Shown here in pieces: positions 45,766 through 59,034 of a stretch of DNA of 64,000 nucleotides. How positions within the stretch are numbered: the first letter of the stretch is position 1; each line of letters opens with the position of its first letter. The DNA lies in the NCBI GenBank assembly GCA_905250125.1, contig CAJNOL010000344.1, forward strand, positions 92,065-156,064, given 5' to 3'. A model generated the notes under the pieces. That model did no database searches. It had not been told where the DNA came from and saw only the letters and a list, made by a program, of their open reading frames with translations. A program made the translations under genes and the position numbers. The stretch comes from Rotaria sordida (taxonomy: Eukaryota; Rotifera; Eurotatoria; Philodinida; Philodinidae).

Positions 45766-48700
45766 ATAAAAGATTTTTGTATTAATAAAAAGAAGAAAAA
45801 GAAAAATTTTACTATGCTATAGAGCGTTTGTAAAATATAACTAGATATTAAATAGTGACGTATTTATGGTTTTAATACATTAGATTTGAATTATTATACA
45901 AGAATAAATATAATGTTTAAAAAATGATAACAATATCCAGGTAAATGAGATTATTGTATTGTTTAATTGACTTTGTTCATCTTTAAATAGGTATAAGAAT
46001 TAGAGATATGAAAAAAAGAATAATATACGATATTATTAAACTTTCACAGATTTTTTTTATGTTAGAATTTGTCATTGTTCTAATTTTTCTTTTTCTTTCT
46101 GTATGACGCAAAACTCTTAGAAGTTTTCTAAATAAATATTAAGAAGAAACAGAAAATTTACGATTAATTGAGATAAAACGTTTTCAAGAAAAGATGTTTT
46201 TTTTTTCGCTGTCTAATTTCGCAGTGTATTATTACAAATAGATTTTTTTTTGATAAAGTTATATTAATAGAATTTTATTGAAAAACAAAAATAATACTTT
46301 ATCATCTTGGATTATTCTAAATTAGTTTAGTTAATTTCACAGAATTAATTCGAATCTTTTTCTCAACTAAATTTCATCGGTTTAACACATCTGTAAAATT
46401 ATTTATAGTTTTTATAGAATGTAGTTATCAGAAAACTGAGTACATTTGATTAATTGTTTTGATATCAAATATGATCATTTAGCAAACCAAAGTTCTATTC
46501 TAAATAATTCTATTTTCTAAAATAAATAAAAAATATTGCAGTAGACATGATGTCAATATTTGTTGACAAGTATCATTGGATTTATTTCAAATAAAATAAG
46601 TACTTAAAGTAGATCGACGTTCATTGAACTTCATAGACGTTAGCGACATGATTTAGACGACAAGGCAACAACAATCATTCGTTGAAGTTTTCTTTTAACA
46701 GAACATGTTATTAAAAACAATTTTTTTTATATAATTAAATGAGAATGTTTTATGAACAAGAAAATCTTCTTGTCTGGAATTTTCAGTAGATAATTCAAAT
46801 AAAAAGTTGCTGATAGATAAGCTTAAAATTGTTAATTGCTTCTTTTTTCATGGAATAACAGATTTCTTTTCACTTGAAATATTCTCGTTAGTTTTCTTTC
46901 CGTTTTGTAAAAGACAAAAAAAGAAGAGCACATAAGGTCACGTTAGAATTCACTATAAGAACTTTGATATTTACTAATTGTCAGTATTGACATCATGCTC
47001 TTTGGAAAATTAAAATAGAAGGAGCGTATGATGAAACATCTTCTAATTTCAATGTCAGAGACAAAACATGACATTCATTTTTCTTTCTTTCTATTTTCTA
47101 CGGAAATAATTTTGATGCACTTCAAATGTGTTGATTATAAACGGATACTTGTTCGAAAGCTTTTCTATGAAAGAAAAATTAAATAATACATATGTTTTGA
47201 ATTTATTCAGTATTCATACTAATGACATTGGTTTATTGTATGAGATGAATTCGTGATTGAAAATCGTACACCTAAGCGTAATAACTTGTCATTTAATTAA
47301 TAAATATAAACTTAATCACATTTTTTTTTAATTCATATTTTCATGGCATTAATCGCATTGTTTTTCATGAAAGAAAAGGGTAAGAAAGAACGAAGTATAA
47401 CATATTATGGCAATCATTCAACTACTGATTATAAAATTACTTAAGACAAAAAAATGAGAAAACTTGAAATTATTTGTCATTGTGCATATCCGTTCATCAT
47501 ATAAACGGATATATCAATTAGTTATTTCCATGAATATCTTTTCTTAAAACTCGAAAGTATGTCTAGTAAAAATAAGTCTTCAAGTAAATATCTGAAAGAC
47601 TTCTCTCAATTAATGATATTAAGAAAAAAACGAATCGATACGTGTTGAACATTCGTTTTTTTTGTGTCATAAGCTCTTCGCTAAATAAAAACAGAATAAT
47701 ACAGAATATATATTAAGATTACAGTATAGTAGCATGGAAAAAATCGAGTTCAAGTTTAAATGGTAACAGATGTTTTTCATTTTAATCATTGAAAGTAGAC
47801 TTTTTTTTTTTTGAATGAGTCGTTTTAGAAAATATATATAGAAGATAATTTTACAAATGAATATAGTTTTTTGTCTATCATTAAAGATATTCTTTGATAT
47901 TTACCTATTAAGACAATAAATGAGAAAACTTCATCTAAGGATTTTTAAAAAAATCATATAAACATCCACACCCAAAACGTTTTTTACTATCGAAAATTTT
48001 AATTTCTCACTTTTTATATACTTCTATCAATAAATTTTTATTAGTACAATTTAATAAATCTCAAGATGTTGTTATAAAGATACAAAAATAAATTATATGT
48101 GATTATTTTTTTGTTTATTTCGATTTATCTAACGAAGGAATGTTTTCAACTTCATCAACCTCTTTTTTAACTTATCGAGCATGTTCATTTCAAATATGTC
48201 CATAGTAAATCCCCGTAGAACTGCATATGTCTGGTTTTCTAGATTAACGAACTTTTCAACAACAAAAAAAAAATCCTTTTTGACTGATCCACAGTTTAGA
48301 GCACATCGAATTGTCTAGAAAACAGTAACTTTTTTTGTTTTAAATATATCAATATGAAAAGGCAAAATATTTGTTAGTTTGTAAAACTGATTTTATAAAG
48401 AATCAATATACAATGACTTAAGGAAATTTCTCATAATCATATACTTGAATCAGCATGATTGATAACCTATAACCCAGTAGCTTTTGTTGATAAAGCGATT
48501 AATCAATTGAAAATGTTCTTTCATAAGTGGAAATCTATTAAAAAATTCTTTTTTCCAGCTGTATTTAATAATAATATAGTATATATGTGAGAAAAATTTT
48601 TATAAAAAAATATATTTATTTTGTTATTTTTGAATGTATAAATTTTATTTTATCATTTTGTTAATTATACAGATTTGGTTAATATTTAATGAAACAAATA

Positions 48701-51479
48701 AAAAAACAAGGGATATGAATATTGTACCATCAAATTGATGAATAAAAATAAGGATAATTGAATATTTTACGCGGATTAGGTGTGAGATTAATTACATCAA
48801 ATCAGTCCCAAAATATAAATAATAAATAGATGAATTCAGCTATAAAATATAGACAAGTTGGATAAAAATATTATTGATCAGAATTTTAACTAATTTTTTG
48901 TATTAATAGATGATCAGGTAAATTAATAATAGGCAATAAAAAGGCAACCATTTCTCAGACAAGTACATCGATTCCAGTATTATTCAATGAACATATTAAT
49001 GCCGTATTATTAGTTTTCATTGTTGTTTTCTATAAGATAAAAAATTGTTGTTATATTTTAATAAACGATTCATATTTTTTTATTATATACAGAAGTCGAT
49101 ATATATATTATTTTTTTGATGCTCCGAGCATAGATGTGATATTTGGTATATGAAAAACAAAGAGTAATTATTCAAGTTATGAATTAATATAGATACATAT
49201 AAAACATGATTTTAATAAACTGAAAACAAAAAAAAATGATTTTTTTTGTCTATTGTATAAATACTAATAGGTGTATTAGACTATACACTGTTTAACAAAA
49301 TAGTTAATCTGATATAGTTAATAATCAACACGGAAATACTTTCTTTATATTTATAATATTTATGCATTGACAATCTTAGAATTTTCTACTAGATCAAACA
49401 CAAATATTCGACATCGTATTCTGAAGAAGTTTTTGTCAAAGATTCGGATTTCTATATAGCAAAAAAACCAATATTACTTAAATACAATCGATAATATGCA
49501 AAAATTTAGCTTGATGCTAAAATATGCTTAACTGAAAATTTAATCTCTTAACATTTTTTTTTTTTTGATAAAGTTGTCCTTTGTCGTTATTTGATCTAAT
49601 AAATAATATTTGAATAGTACTTTATGTTTTAAGTGAGTACATGTTTATTGACACTAAATCACAAGGATTTTAAAGAGTATATAAATACTAAAAAGAATGC
49701 AAAAATTTTAATATATTTGTTTGAAGATTTTATTTCGAACATAAATCTTCAACTTTTTCGTCGTTTTTTTTCTTTCCTCTCATTCTGTTAGACAATAAAA
49801 TGACCACATAGTTTCATATTCTTTCATCTGTCTAATATTAATTTTAAATGTCAAAACTAGTTAATGATCGCCAATTCACAATAACTTTCTATGAAAAAAA
49901 TATATGCATGGTTTAGAGTATAAAAAAAATCATAAATTACTGAGCTATTTATAACATTTTCATGTACTTTACCAACGTAAGGGTAACAAATTGCATGACT
50001 TTCTTTATTTTGATATATTTAAAGTTTATTTAATGTAAGATCAAGTAAAAATTACTGAATCATCAAACTTACTGCATTAATAATTAAAAGAAAATGAAAG
50101 AAAAAAAAGGCTAATTATCAAAATGAATAACATTTATAACATAGAAAAGGAAGATTACAAAATCTTCATCAATTTCTTTACTAAGATTCAATCAATAAAA
50201 TAATTACATCAAGTTCGAGTATATAGACAATTTTTTTCTGCAGGGATGCAGCGAAAAGAAAAAAGTCAAGAAGGGAGATGTAAAGAAGTTTTTTGAGAGT
50301 TGAAAAATTGCATATACAATTTTTTTAAACTGCAGGCTGTTAAACTTTCTTTTTTTCTAATGAAAAATACAATTTTGGCTGGAAAAAACTAAAGATTTTC
50401 TAAAAGTACGGAGAAGCTGTACACTCCTCTCCTGGAGATGCAACAAGATGCGATCGCAAGTATCACTATGAAGTGACACGTTATAAAATGATGATAAATT
50501 TAATTGAAGGCGAATAAAGATTCATCAATGTATTTTATTAAAATGATGAACAAAAAGGTAGGATAATAATTAGCAGAAGACAAGAGAGAACATACAAATA
50601 ATGGGAATAAATGGAAAATGGTTGAGTGAAGGTAACAATCAAACTGAGATTTAGTAGTGAAAATCAAAATTTGCACGATGAAAAATGAATTATGTTAATC
50701 GGAAGAAGAATTGTGTCTTAACGAGACATCGATTAATGACAATCAATAAAGTACATCAAACAAAGCAACTACAAACACGAAAAAAATGTACGTATAACAA
50801 AAAGAAAGAGATAATATAGGTGACGAATAGTGTACCGTTAGTCCTCATGGTCACATTTTTGACTTTTTGTTGAGTTCACAATGAATGTTATTCAAATCAT
50901 CAATATGAAGAAAATAAAAATTATTAAAATATTGATAAAAAATACTTTGTTGATAGTGCAACATCATAAGAACGATAAACTAAATGTGTGTTTATTTGAT
51001 ACAGAGCGTGTCTTGAGTGGCAACCCTGCCAATCTTAAAAAACTAGCGAGTTCCTGTACACATTGCGCGACTGCATTTCTCCATTTAACCTTTAACTCTT
51101 AACTTTTAAACTTTGGCCTCGTATCCTTAATTCTGATAATAGACACTCGATAGTATGTATATAGATTTTTGTTCATCTCCAGCGAAGGAACAGCATTTTA
51201 CTGCTTCTTTTTGTTCATCAGTTCCTAGAAAAACACGCAACCGCGTCCTCGGTACATCTTTGATTTAATATAAAATACTCTAACAAAATATTGTTTTTCT
51301 TCCTCATTTGAATTTTTACCTTTCTTTATAGAATTATATGCATTGTTATTTTAATTTGTTCTCTCCTGTTTTTTTTTCTAATAATTCTGAAATAAAATTA
51401 ACTCAATGTTCAATACACATATTCAAGAAATGAAAGCTTTGCATAAAAGAAGACAAACTAATGGGAGCAAACTAAAAGT

Positions 51480-52195
51480 TGTGGTGGTGGTGGTATTTTA
51501 TTATCATATAGAAAGCTTGAAAAAACTTTCGTTTTGTATGTACTGATAGTAAAAACGATGTTCCATACTTCATTCTTCTTCAACTGATTTCTTAGTAATA
51601 AAATTTTGATAAGAGCTATTTGTTAGAACGAGAAGATAAAGACACATGATAATCGTATCTTACAGGATTTTTGAGGGTTTAAATCGACCATTTTTGAAAA
51701 CAAATCTACCTGATGAAGTATTTACAGTAAATTTTCAATGATCAGATGCGTATTCAAGTCATGAATCGAAGATCTACAAAACTGTGCAAAGCTTAGATGT
51801 TAAGATTTGATCGTTCAAAAGTCATAGGTGTTCTACTTGTACCTCTAAATCAATTTTTCTAGCAATTCCTGCGAAAAAAAACCCACAAAAACCATCTTTT
51901 TCAGCAGTTTTTTGAAGATAATTGATTAAACAAAAATTTGAGAAAACATAGTAGAAAAAATTTATGATATACGATTCGATGTATTTTTATCTTCTCTTTC
52001 CAATGATAAAAACGCAGCTTTCTATCAAAACTTATTCGAAAAAAAATATCCGACCGCCATTTGAAACTTGCATTCGAGTTATCATCACATATCATAACAA
52101 ATAGCTCTTGCCGAAATTTTATTACTCGAATATTATTTCAACCAAGAAAGTTTTGTCAAGCTTTCTATACAATATTTAAAATGTTACCACCATGA
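51480..52195. repeat. Fold-back element, about 0.7 kb
   Basis: The left end, ggtggtattttattatc with atagaaagcttgaaaaaact, mirrors the right end, gttttgtcaagctttctat and aaaatgttaccacc. Inner arm blocks aaaattttgataagagctat (51600) and atagctcttgccgaaatttt (52100) pair as well. The inner sequence is related to that of the element at 54.6-55.7 kb (both carry taccataacaaacag-like and gaaattttatta blocks), so they belong to one family. Confidence 0.75.
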
Positions 52196-53293
52196 CTTAT
52201 GAATCGCCCTCAGTAAAATTGAGAAAAGCATTTGTATGCATGAAATGTCGAAAATTTTGAAAAGATTTCTCTATAAGTTGCTTCCATTGTAAAATTGAAG
52301 TTCACTGATTTGATGTTCTTTTCAGTTCATCTTTTGATTAAAATAAAAATCGAGAATAAAGAATGATAAAAATTTCATTATATTTACCTCTAACCTCATT
52401 CAATGCAATAGTTTGATCAATAAAATATTTCGATAAAGAGTATTCGAGTTTCGTATGAAAACATGAGTTCGAAAGAACGTTTTTTTTCTAATTACGACAA
52501 GACTTTAATTTCATTTCAATTGGTTTCATTCGATGAAACCTTGTAAGTCATGAATAAATTTCAACAATATTTATATAAATGTAAACATCATGTTTTTTGT
52601 TTAAAAAAAAGGAATGAAATTGACTTCTTAGTCATTTCTTGGACAAACTTACAGGTGTGATTAGTTTGTTAATATAAATATATAAGTGTTTTATCGTTAA
52701 AAAACAAACTATCTAAATATTTTTTTCAAAAACAACTAAATTGATACACAAACAATGAACTATTTTTTCTATGATAAAATTATGATATTAATATCTAAAA
52801 AACAAAAAAGAGAAATATTAATTAAAAAAAATATTTTTATTTCATATCTTATCGCCTATGATTCCATACAAATTAATGTTTATTTGACTTTTTTTTTTCA
52901 TTTTTTCTTTCTCAGCATAAAATATATATATTCAAGTTGAATTGTAGTGTTGTTCTTACATTTGACAAGACGTTCGCTACCATAGAGAGTTCTTTATTCT
53001 GTTCTACTTCTTCTCAATTTTTTGTTTATTTAGTGTGTTCGTTCTTGCTGTCGTTAACTCTCACTTCAAATAAGCTGATTGGAATATTCTCTCGGTTTTT
53101 TTCTCTCTCTCTCTCCCTCCCTTTTCTTTTTACAACCTCGTTTTGATTTCACTTTTACTTCTTCTAACGGTTTTTATTCTTCTTCTTCTTCTTCTTCTTC
53201 TCCTTCTCTTTCACTGGTACATCTTACTTGCGGTTTGAACCTCAATTAAACACTTAGACAAATAGTAGAAAAAGAAGAAGTGAGAAAGACAAT

Positions 53294-56200
53294 ATGAATG
53301 AGAATGATGATTATACATATGTCCAACGACGTCTTTGTGCTGTTATGGCAAAATCTGAATGGACATCGTCTCGTATGCGTATGCAAAAAAGTGGTGAAGA
53401 ATTACGTGAACGTCGAGCTAAATCACATCAAACAGCAAATAAATTTTTACAAGAACTCCTTGAACAACGAACTGATAGTGATTTAATTGATGATAATGGT
53501 GCTGTTGATCGTTATCATAAATTTGTTAAATATAAATCAGCATTAAATGATGATACAAATAGTACATTAGATGAATTTAATCGACGTTTACGTGCTTTAA
53601 ATAATAATCGACGAAATCAAACAATAAAATTAAATAATCAAAATTTAAATACAATTCAAGAAAAAAAACAACAATTATTGATAAACGATTTACAATCAAC
53701 AATTGAAGTTCATAATGATAAGAAAGATATAAATGTACAACAAATACATTATGAAGAATGTGTATGTAAACATAATAAAAAAAAAATTTATTAATAAAAT
53801 AGCAAATATTTATTACACTAGTATCAATTCCTTCTAATAGTTTAAAATAAATCCTTGGTGATTTAATTTCTAGTGAGATCTAATGAAGGAACCTTTCCAG
53901 GTATCAAGTTGCTTTTCAATCGAGGCAATGCCCATTTGATGAATGCGAGTGAATAATAGAAAAGTCTACAATGATTTGATTTTTCGAGCCTTTTGGTTCT
54001 TGAGATATTGGAATTTTACTGGGTTTTTCAACAAAAAGCTGTGGTCTTACGTGAAACATTGACTTTGAAGTTCCGACTTCAAACTTTACATTAACAAAGT
54101 TCTCTCATGTGTAAAAATAAATTTTGTTCATATTCTTATATCTCCAGAAAAGAAATAGTAGAAAAGCTAAAATTTGTACAATCATCAAATGCCATCAAGA
54201 AATTTGTTCTCATACAATTTCCAGTCGAAACTCCAAAGTCAATATTCCACGTAAGACCACAACTTTTTGTAGGAAAAATCAGTAAAATTTCAATATTTGA
54301 AGAACAAAGCCCCAAAAAACTAAACCATTCTAGACTTTTCTACTACTCTTTAGGTCTCATCAAATAAATATCGTCTTGATCGAAAAGCAATTTGACATGT
54401 TGAGAGGTTTCCTCATAAGATGAAGTGTTCAGATCTAGCTAGAGATGTGCAGGGTAAGCTTTTTTCTTACCCTATACCTTGACTGAGAAAAATTTCCCTA
54501 ACCTTTACTCTACCCTATCCTGCAGGATAAGGTAACCTCGAATATCTATAGATCTAATTCATTCTTTAAGAACATTTTAACTAAAAGGCATCACAATGTT
54601 GAATAGTATTTATTTTTAAAGAAGTATTTATTTAGGGAGTACCAAAAGTAGTGGCGCCGAAAGTATAAAATCTTATAGAGGGCTCGAGGAAATTTTTTTT
54701 CTATATATACTGATAGCTCAAATCGAGCTCTATAATTCTACAATATTTCATCATCTTTCAGGTGATATCATAACATTGAGAGCATACTAAAAGTATTGAC
54801 GATGACACTTTAATAACGTATAGTAAACTTTAAGAAACTTTCTTTTTATATGCAGGGACAGTAAAAAAAAATGCTCTATTTTTCTGTAATATTTCATCAC
54901 ACTTCAACTGATATCATGATAATAAAATTTCGACAAAGAGCTGTTTATTATGATATGCGACAGTAACATGAATGCTCATGTTTAAAAAACCGGCGAGTGA
55001 GCATGTTTTTTTTAACAACTTTTGACAGAAATAGAATAGAGAACTGCGATTTTCATCGTTGAAAGAGACGATGAAAATGCATCGGATCGTATATTTTAGC
55101 CTTTTCTCGTATAATCTCTGCATGGCGGAAAAATGCGCTTTTTTGTTATAAAAATGAAAAAGCAAAAAAGTGATTTTTCTACAGTATTTGCTAGAAAATC
55201 GACTTAGAATGTCGAGTAGAATACGTATAACTGCTGAACGATAAAGTATGAACCACTAATATGTTCACAGTTTGGTAGATCTTCAATTAGCAGTTCACAT
55301 ACACACCTGATAATCGAAAATTCACTGTGAATAACCTATGAAGGTACGCTTATTTTCAAAAAAGCCGGTTAGAAAGCCATGTAATATACGATGCAGTGTG
55401 TCTTTATCTCCTGTTTCCAACGATGAAAATCACAGTTCTCTATCTTGTTTCTGTCAAAAGTTATTCAAAAAAATATTCACACATCTTTTTTTTTAGACAT
55501 GAATATTCATGTTATCGTCAGATACCATAACAAACAGTTTTTGGTCGAAATTTTATTATAATGATATCAGTAGAATAGAGCTCGATTTGGGCTATCAGTA
55601 TATATAGAAAGAAAATTTTCTCGAGCCTTCTATAAGATTTTATGTCGTTGGCATTACTGCTTGTAATCATACATAGAAAAATTAAAACATTCTATCACAA
55701 TTTCTTAGATTTATAATTATTTGTTCAAAAAAAAATGACTGTTGACTTTTTTGACATAAGTATAACTTTTTTGTCTGGAATTGCATCTTTATTTTATATC
55801 AAAACATTTGAAGAAATTCTTCATTTCATAGACAAAAAAAAATTATTTATCAATCTAAGAAACTTTGATAGAATGTTTTGATTTTTATATAGATGATTAT
55901 AACAGACGTCCAGCTGTCGAATGCTATAAATACAATTGATTTAAGTGGAACTCCCTTTCTAGACATGAAAATCGACATTTTTTTAATTTTTAGTTTTTCA
56001 TTGCTAGTACAGTCCCGAAGCTCCATTTGTCCAATGCCATATAAATGAGTAGTCTTCTCGGTTATTTAGTACTTTCATTAAATCTAACTCTCGAAACCTC
56101 TAGCAGCAAACCTCGCTCTACAATTATTCTTTTCTATGTAAAACTCTTCCAATTGGAAATGATTATTCCTAATTCAAAGATACTTAGAGTAGAGGTCCTG

Positions 56201-59034
56201 GATTTGTCACACCGCTAATTTTCGATCACTTAAGTCGGAGAAAACAGTTCTGATACTTATAAAAAATTTGTTTTTTGTTTTCCTCAAGATTAATTTTCGA
56301 ACAAAAATTTTTTGTCCCTATGAAATTCAGTAGCCTTTAAAAAATTAGTACTATTTAAAAAACACGTTTTTTGACGGTAGAACACGCACCGCAATTTTAT
56401 CCTAATTGCCATAAAAACAATTACAACTCGAAAAAATGAAGTATGGAGTGTTGCAGGGGAAGGGGACTTCTGACCATGTTTGGCCTTTACAATCCCCCCA
56501 TATCTTTCTGAAGAAAGCATCTAGGAATTTTGAGTCTATGACAACTTTTGTTCTACTTATCGATATCTATCTGCTTTGAAAGTTCCGTAATTTTTCATCG
56601 AGCCGTTCCCGAGAAACTCCGGAAAAAGGACGGAATCTTCTTAAGATTCGTTCTCTAGCTTAAAATTTCTTTCGCATGATACAGGTCATATATGTCATAA
56701 TAATCTTGAAAACTAGTGTTTATAAAATAATTGAAAAAAAATATAAAATGATGACTTTCAAAGTTCATGTTTTATTTCGATTTGAAACCAATAATAAACT
56801 ATCTTTTTTTTTTCTCTTTCAATCACACATCTTTTTTCAATAATATTACACATAAAAGAACGATTAAAATCAAGAAAATAATATACTAAAAATCTCACAA
56901 TTAGATTTAATTGAAAATATTCTCAAGATCATTTTAATCGATTCTCCTTTCACTTTCAATTAAAACTAATTATAACTATTTTCTTCGAAATACAAGAAAT
57001 TGAATGTATTTAAATAGCTTCATTAAGATTTTCATCGTTTCTCTTACGTTCTGTTTAATATCGATAAAAATTTCTCTTATGCTTTTTTTTATAGTCAAAG
57101 CCATCTAGAATATTACCAACAATACCTATAACATCAACTCCAAATGATACACCAAATGAATCAACTACTCCTATCTTTTATAACGATGAAATTCAAGAAT
57201 TATCTAATGCTCAATCAACACACATATCATTTATTGATAGTCTAGAAAATCATATTGATTCATCTACGCATGAACATAATGCATCATTAGTAGAAAAAGC
57301 TGATACAATCAATTCTTCAACATCATCATTAAATGATTCAATAACACAAACTGTAGTTGCACCAAAAGCACGGCGACCAGATGGTACTGAAATGATTCTT
57401 TCATCATCAAAAAGTCCAATATCATGTATGTCATCTAATATATCATTACTTAACCATGTTCATTTTCCACGTTCATTAACATTACGTGGAAAAATTCATA
57501 TAAGTTCAGCATCAAAACGACAATTACCAACTCTTCCATGTTTACAATCAAATGAAAAACAACAAAATCAATATGAACAATTTGATATAAAACAATTATA
57601 TGATTTACTTGATCATTTAGATAATGATTCTAAACAATATTCAAATACAGATTTTACTAATATGCTTGATCAATTAACATTATCAACTATTATTTATAAT
57701 AATCAAGATGAAATAAATACTAATTTTTCAATAGAAAATCTATCATTAATTAATAATAATAATAATAATAATGAAGAAAATATTCTTCCAAATTTATTCG
57801 ATCAATCATTACCACCAAAACAAGAAAAACTTTTTTATACAACATTAACTATTAATATGAATGATTTAAAAAATATTTTTCTATATACAATGACAATAAG
57901 TACAGTACAAATAAGTGCATCAATATTAGTTCCATATTCAATACTTAATGGTCGACGACCTTTTTTACAATGTTCAAAGCAAACACATTTTAAACAAATT
58001 CATTCGAAACAACAAAAATATACATGTCAAGTAACAGCTATTGAATCATCATTAAATATAAAACAACTTCAACAAAATGATATTATATTAAAAGTAAAAA
58101 AAATTATTCATAAATATTTCAAAAAAAATATATATAGACGTATAGAGTGTTTGAAAACTGGGGTGGATCTAGGATTTGGGAGAAAGAGGGAGGAGGTGAT
58201 CATGATTACAAAACGTGTTTTGAGGTCTATTAGAGATCGTCTGTTGAGAAAAATTTTTAAAAAAATATTTCAGAAGAGATGGACCGAAGTTCTCAGTAGC
58301 CTACTCTTGCATCCACCATTGACCGGAAGGTCATCTACTAAAAAGAAAAGTATACATTTTCACTGCGGTTAAATCAAATCAAGTAGTTAATTTTTGTGGT
58401 AATAGAGAAGACTTGTAAGTCTTTATTCATAAAGTTAAAGTTTATATGAAACACGATGTAGCTATTGTTGCTGATCCCAGGGAGACTGTTTTATTCTGTC
58501 TATTCTAGGACATATTTCTTCACCATTCTTTTGTTTCATCCTCGAGAAATGCAATAAGGAAGTAGTTTATATATATATATATAAACAAGATGTTATTGAT
58601 ATACGACTTGTGATTGTATGCCGACAATGTCTATCACAGTCTGTAATGAAGGAGAGATGTTCCCAAGAATGTCTGTGAGGAGGGAGAAGTAGGTTCAGAT
58701 TTCTATTTCTATACTTCAACATTTCTTTTAGACCGTGATTCGCAATATCTCTTTTTTTTTGAGTTTCGAAAAAAACAAAAGACAGAACTTTTTGCTGAAC
58801 TACTTCAATTTATTTCGTTATTCGAAAAAAGCTACTTAACTAGAGTGTAGATGTATATTTTAGTAGATGACTTGTCGGACATTCTGTAAATAAATTGTTT
58901 TTGTTATTTAGATTAACGATCAATCTGTATGGGGTTTAACTACGAATGGAATTATTGATATTTTAAAACAATACGGCAAACAATCTAATAATTGTTCTTT
59001 AACAATAGCTCGACTATGTCAGCCATTTTTTTAA
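53294..59034 (+). CDS. PDZ-domain protein of unknown role, 529 aa
   Basis: Three exons in frame: 53294-53761, 57095-58093 and 58912-59034. Residues 1-156 are charged and helical (SGEELRERRAKSHQTANKFL, LDEFNRRLRALNNNRRNQ), likely coiled coil. Residues about 157-400 are Ser/Thr/Asn-rich and low-complexity, with KARRPDGTEM and an Asn run from AAT repeats at about 57755. The C-terminus has the pattern of a PDZ domain: KLFYTTLTINMNDL, YTCQVTAIESSLNIKQLQQN, DIILKINDQSVWGLT and IIDILKQYGK, NCSLTIARL, matching the usual D-x-I-L-x-V-N-x-x-x-V-x-G-L core. The DIILK/INDQ join across intron 2 is what reveals the domain. An apparent reading frame to 58372 is only intron read-through. Introns are 3.3 kb and 0.8 kb, both carrying repeats. 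The link from exon 1 to exon 2 is inferred from phase and donor quality. Confidence 0.7.
53876..54424. repeat. Fold-back element in PDZ-gene intron 1
   Basis: Left-arm blocks caagttgcttttcaatcgag, gaattttactgggtttttca and gctgtggtcttacgtgaaac pair inverted with the right arm (ccacgtaagaccacaacttt, gatcgaaaagcaatttgaca). Arms are about 240 bp with a small loop. The frame at 54107-54367 lies inside and is a by-product. Confidence 0.85.
54440..54545. repeat. Fragment with hAT-like end
   Basis: Starts ctagagatgtgcagggtaag, close to the TAGAGATGTACGGG end of the element at 14160. It then shows inverted short blocks (cttaccctatacc near 54470, gataaggtaacc near 54530). No second end was located with confidence. 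Confidence 0.35.
54647..55662. repeat. Fold-back element, about 1.0 kb, in PDZ-gene intron 1
   Basis: The left end, aagtagtggcgccgaaagta and ataaaatcttatagagggct, mirrors the right end, agccttctataagattttat with gtcgttggcattactgctt. Further paired blocks are atatatactgatagctcaaa with tttgggctatcagtatatat, and aacttttgacagaaatagaa with ctgtttctgtcaaaagttatt-like sequence. Arms are about 450 bp. Related to the element at 51.5 kb. Confidence 0.85.
55680..55892. repeat. Short fold-back, about 210 bp
   Basis: The left arm, aaaacattctatcacaattt and cttagatttataattatttg, pairs with the right arm, aattatttatcaatctaaga and aactttgatagaatgttttg. It follows directly after the larger element at 54647-55662. 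Confidence 0.75.
55893..57094. other. Remainder of PDZ-gene intron 1
   Basis: AT-rich, no clear inverted repeat or frame. It ends in a polypyrimidine stretch and the acceptor ATAG at 57094. Confidence 0.5.
58094..58911. other. Intron 2 of the PDZ gene, with G-rich foreign-looking insert
   Basis: The donor GTAAAA follows DIILK at 58093 and the acceptor TTTAG precedes INDQ at 58912. The stretch about 58140-58320 is markedly richer in G than its surroundings (ggatttgggagaaagaggga), unlike other introns here, and is probably a repeat fragment. Confidence 0.55.

Larger units (their letters stand above)
44089..53293. other. Gene-free 9.2-kb region between divergent genes
   Basis: Lies between the start of the nuclear receptor (minus) and the start of the PDZ gene (plus), so it contains both promoters. 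I found no coding exon. Frames at 45164-45437 are low-complexity. Notable contents: the palindrome and E-box at 44673, an ERR-type half site with E-box at 45751, a TA run near 45500, and a fold-back at 51480-52195. Pyrimidine-rich repeats (53102-53120, 53170-53205) occur just before the PDZ gene. Confidence 0.4.

Noticed and set aside
58094-58372. Apparent C-terminus of the PDZ gene reading frame
   Set aside because: Splicing at 58093 to 58912 restores a PDZ core, while the read-through is a composition-shifted repeat fragment.
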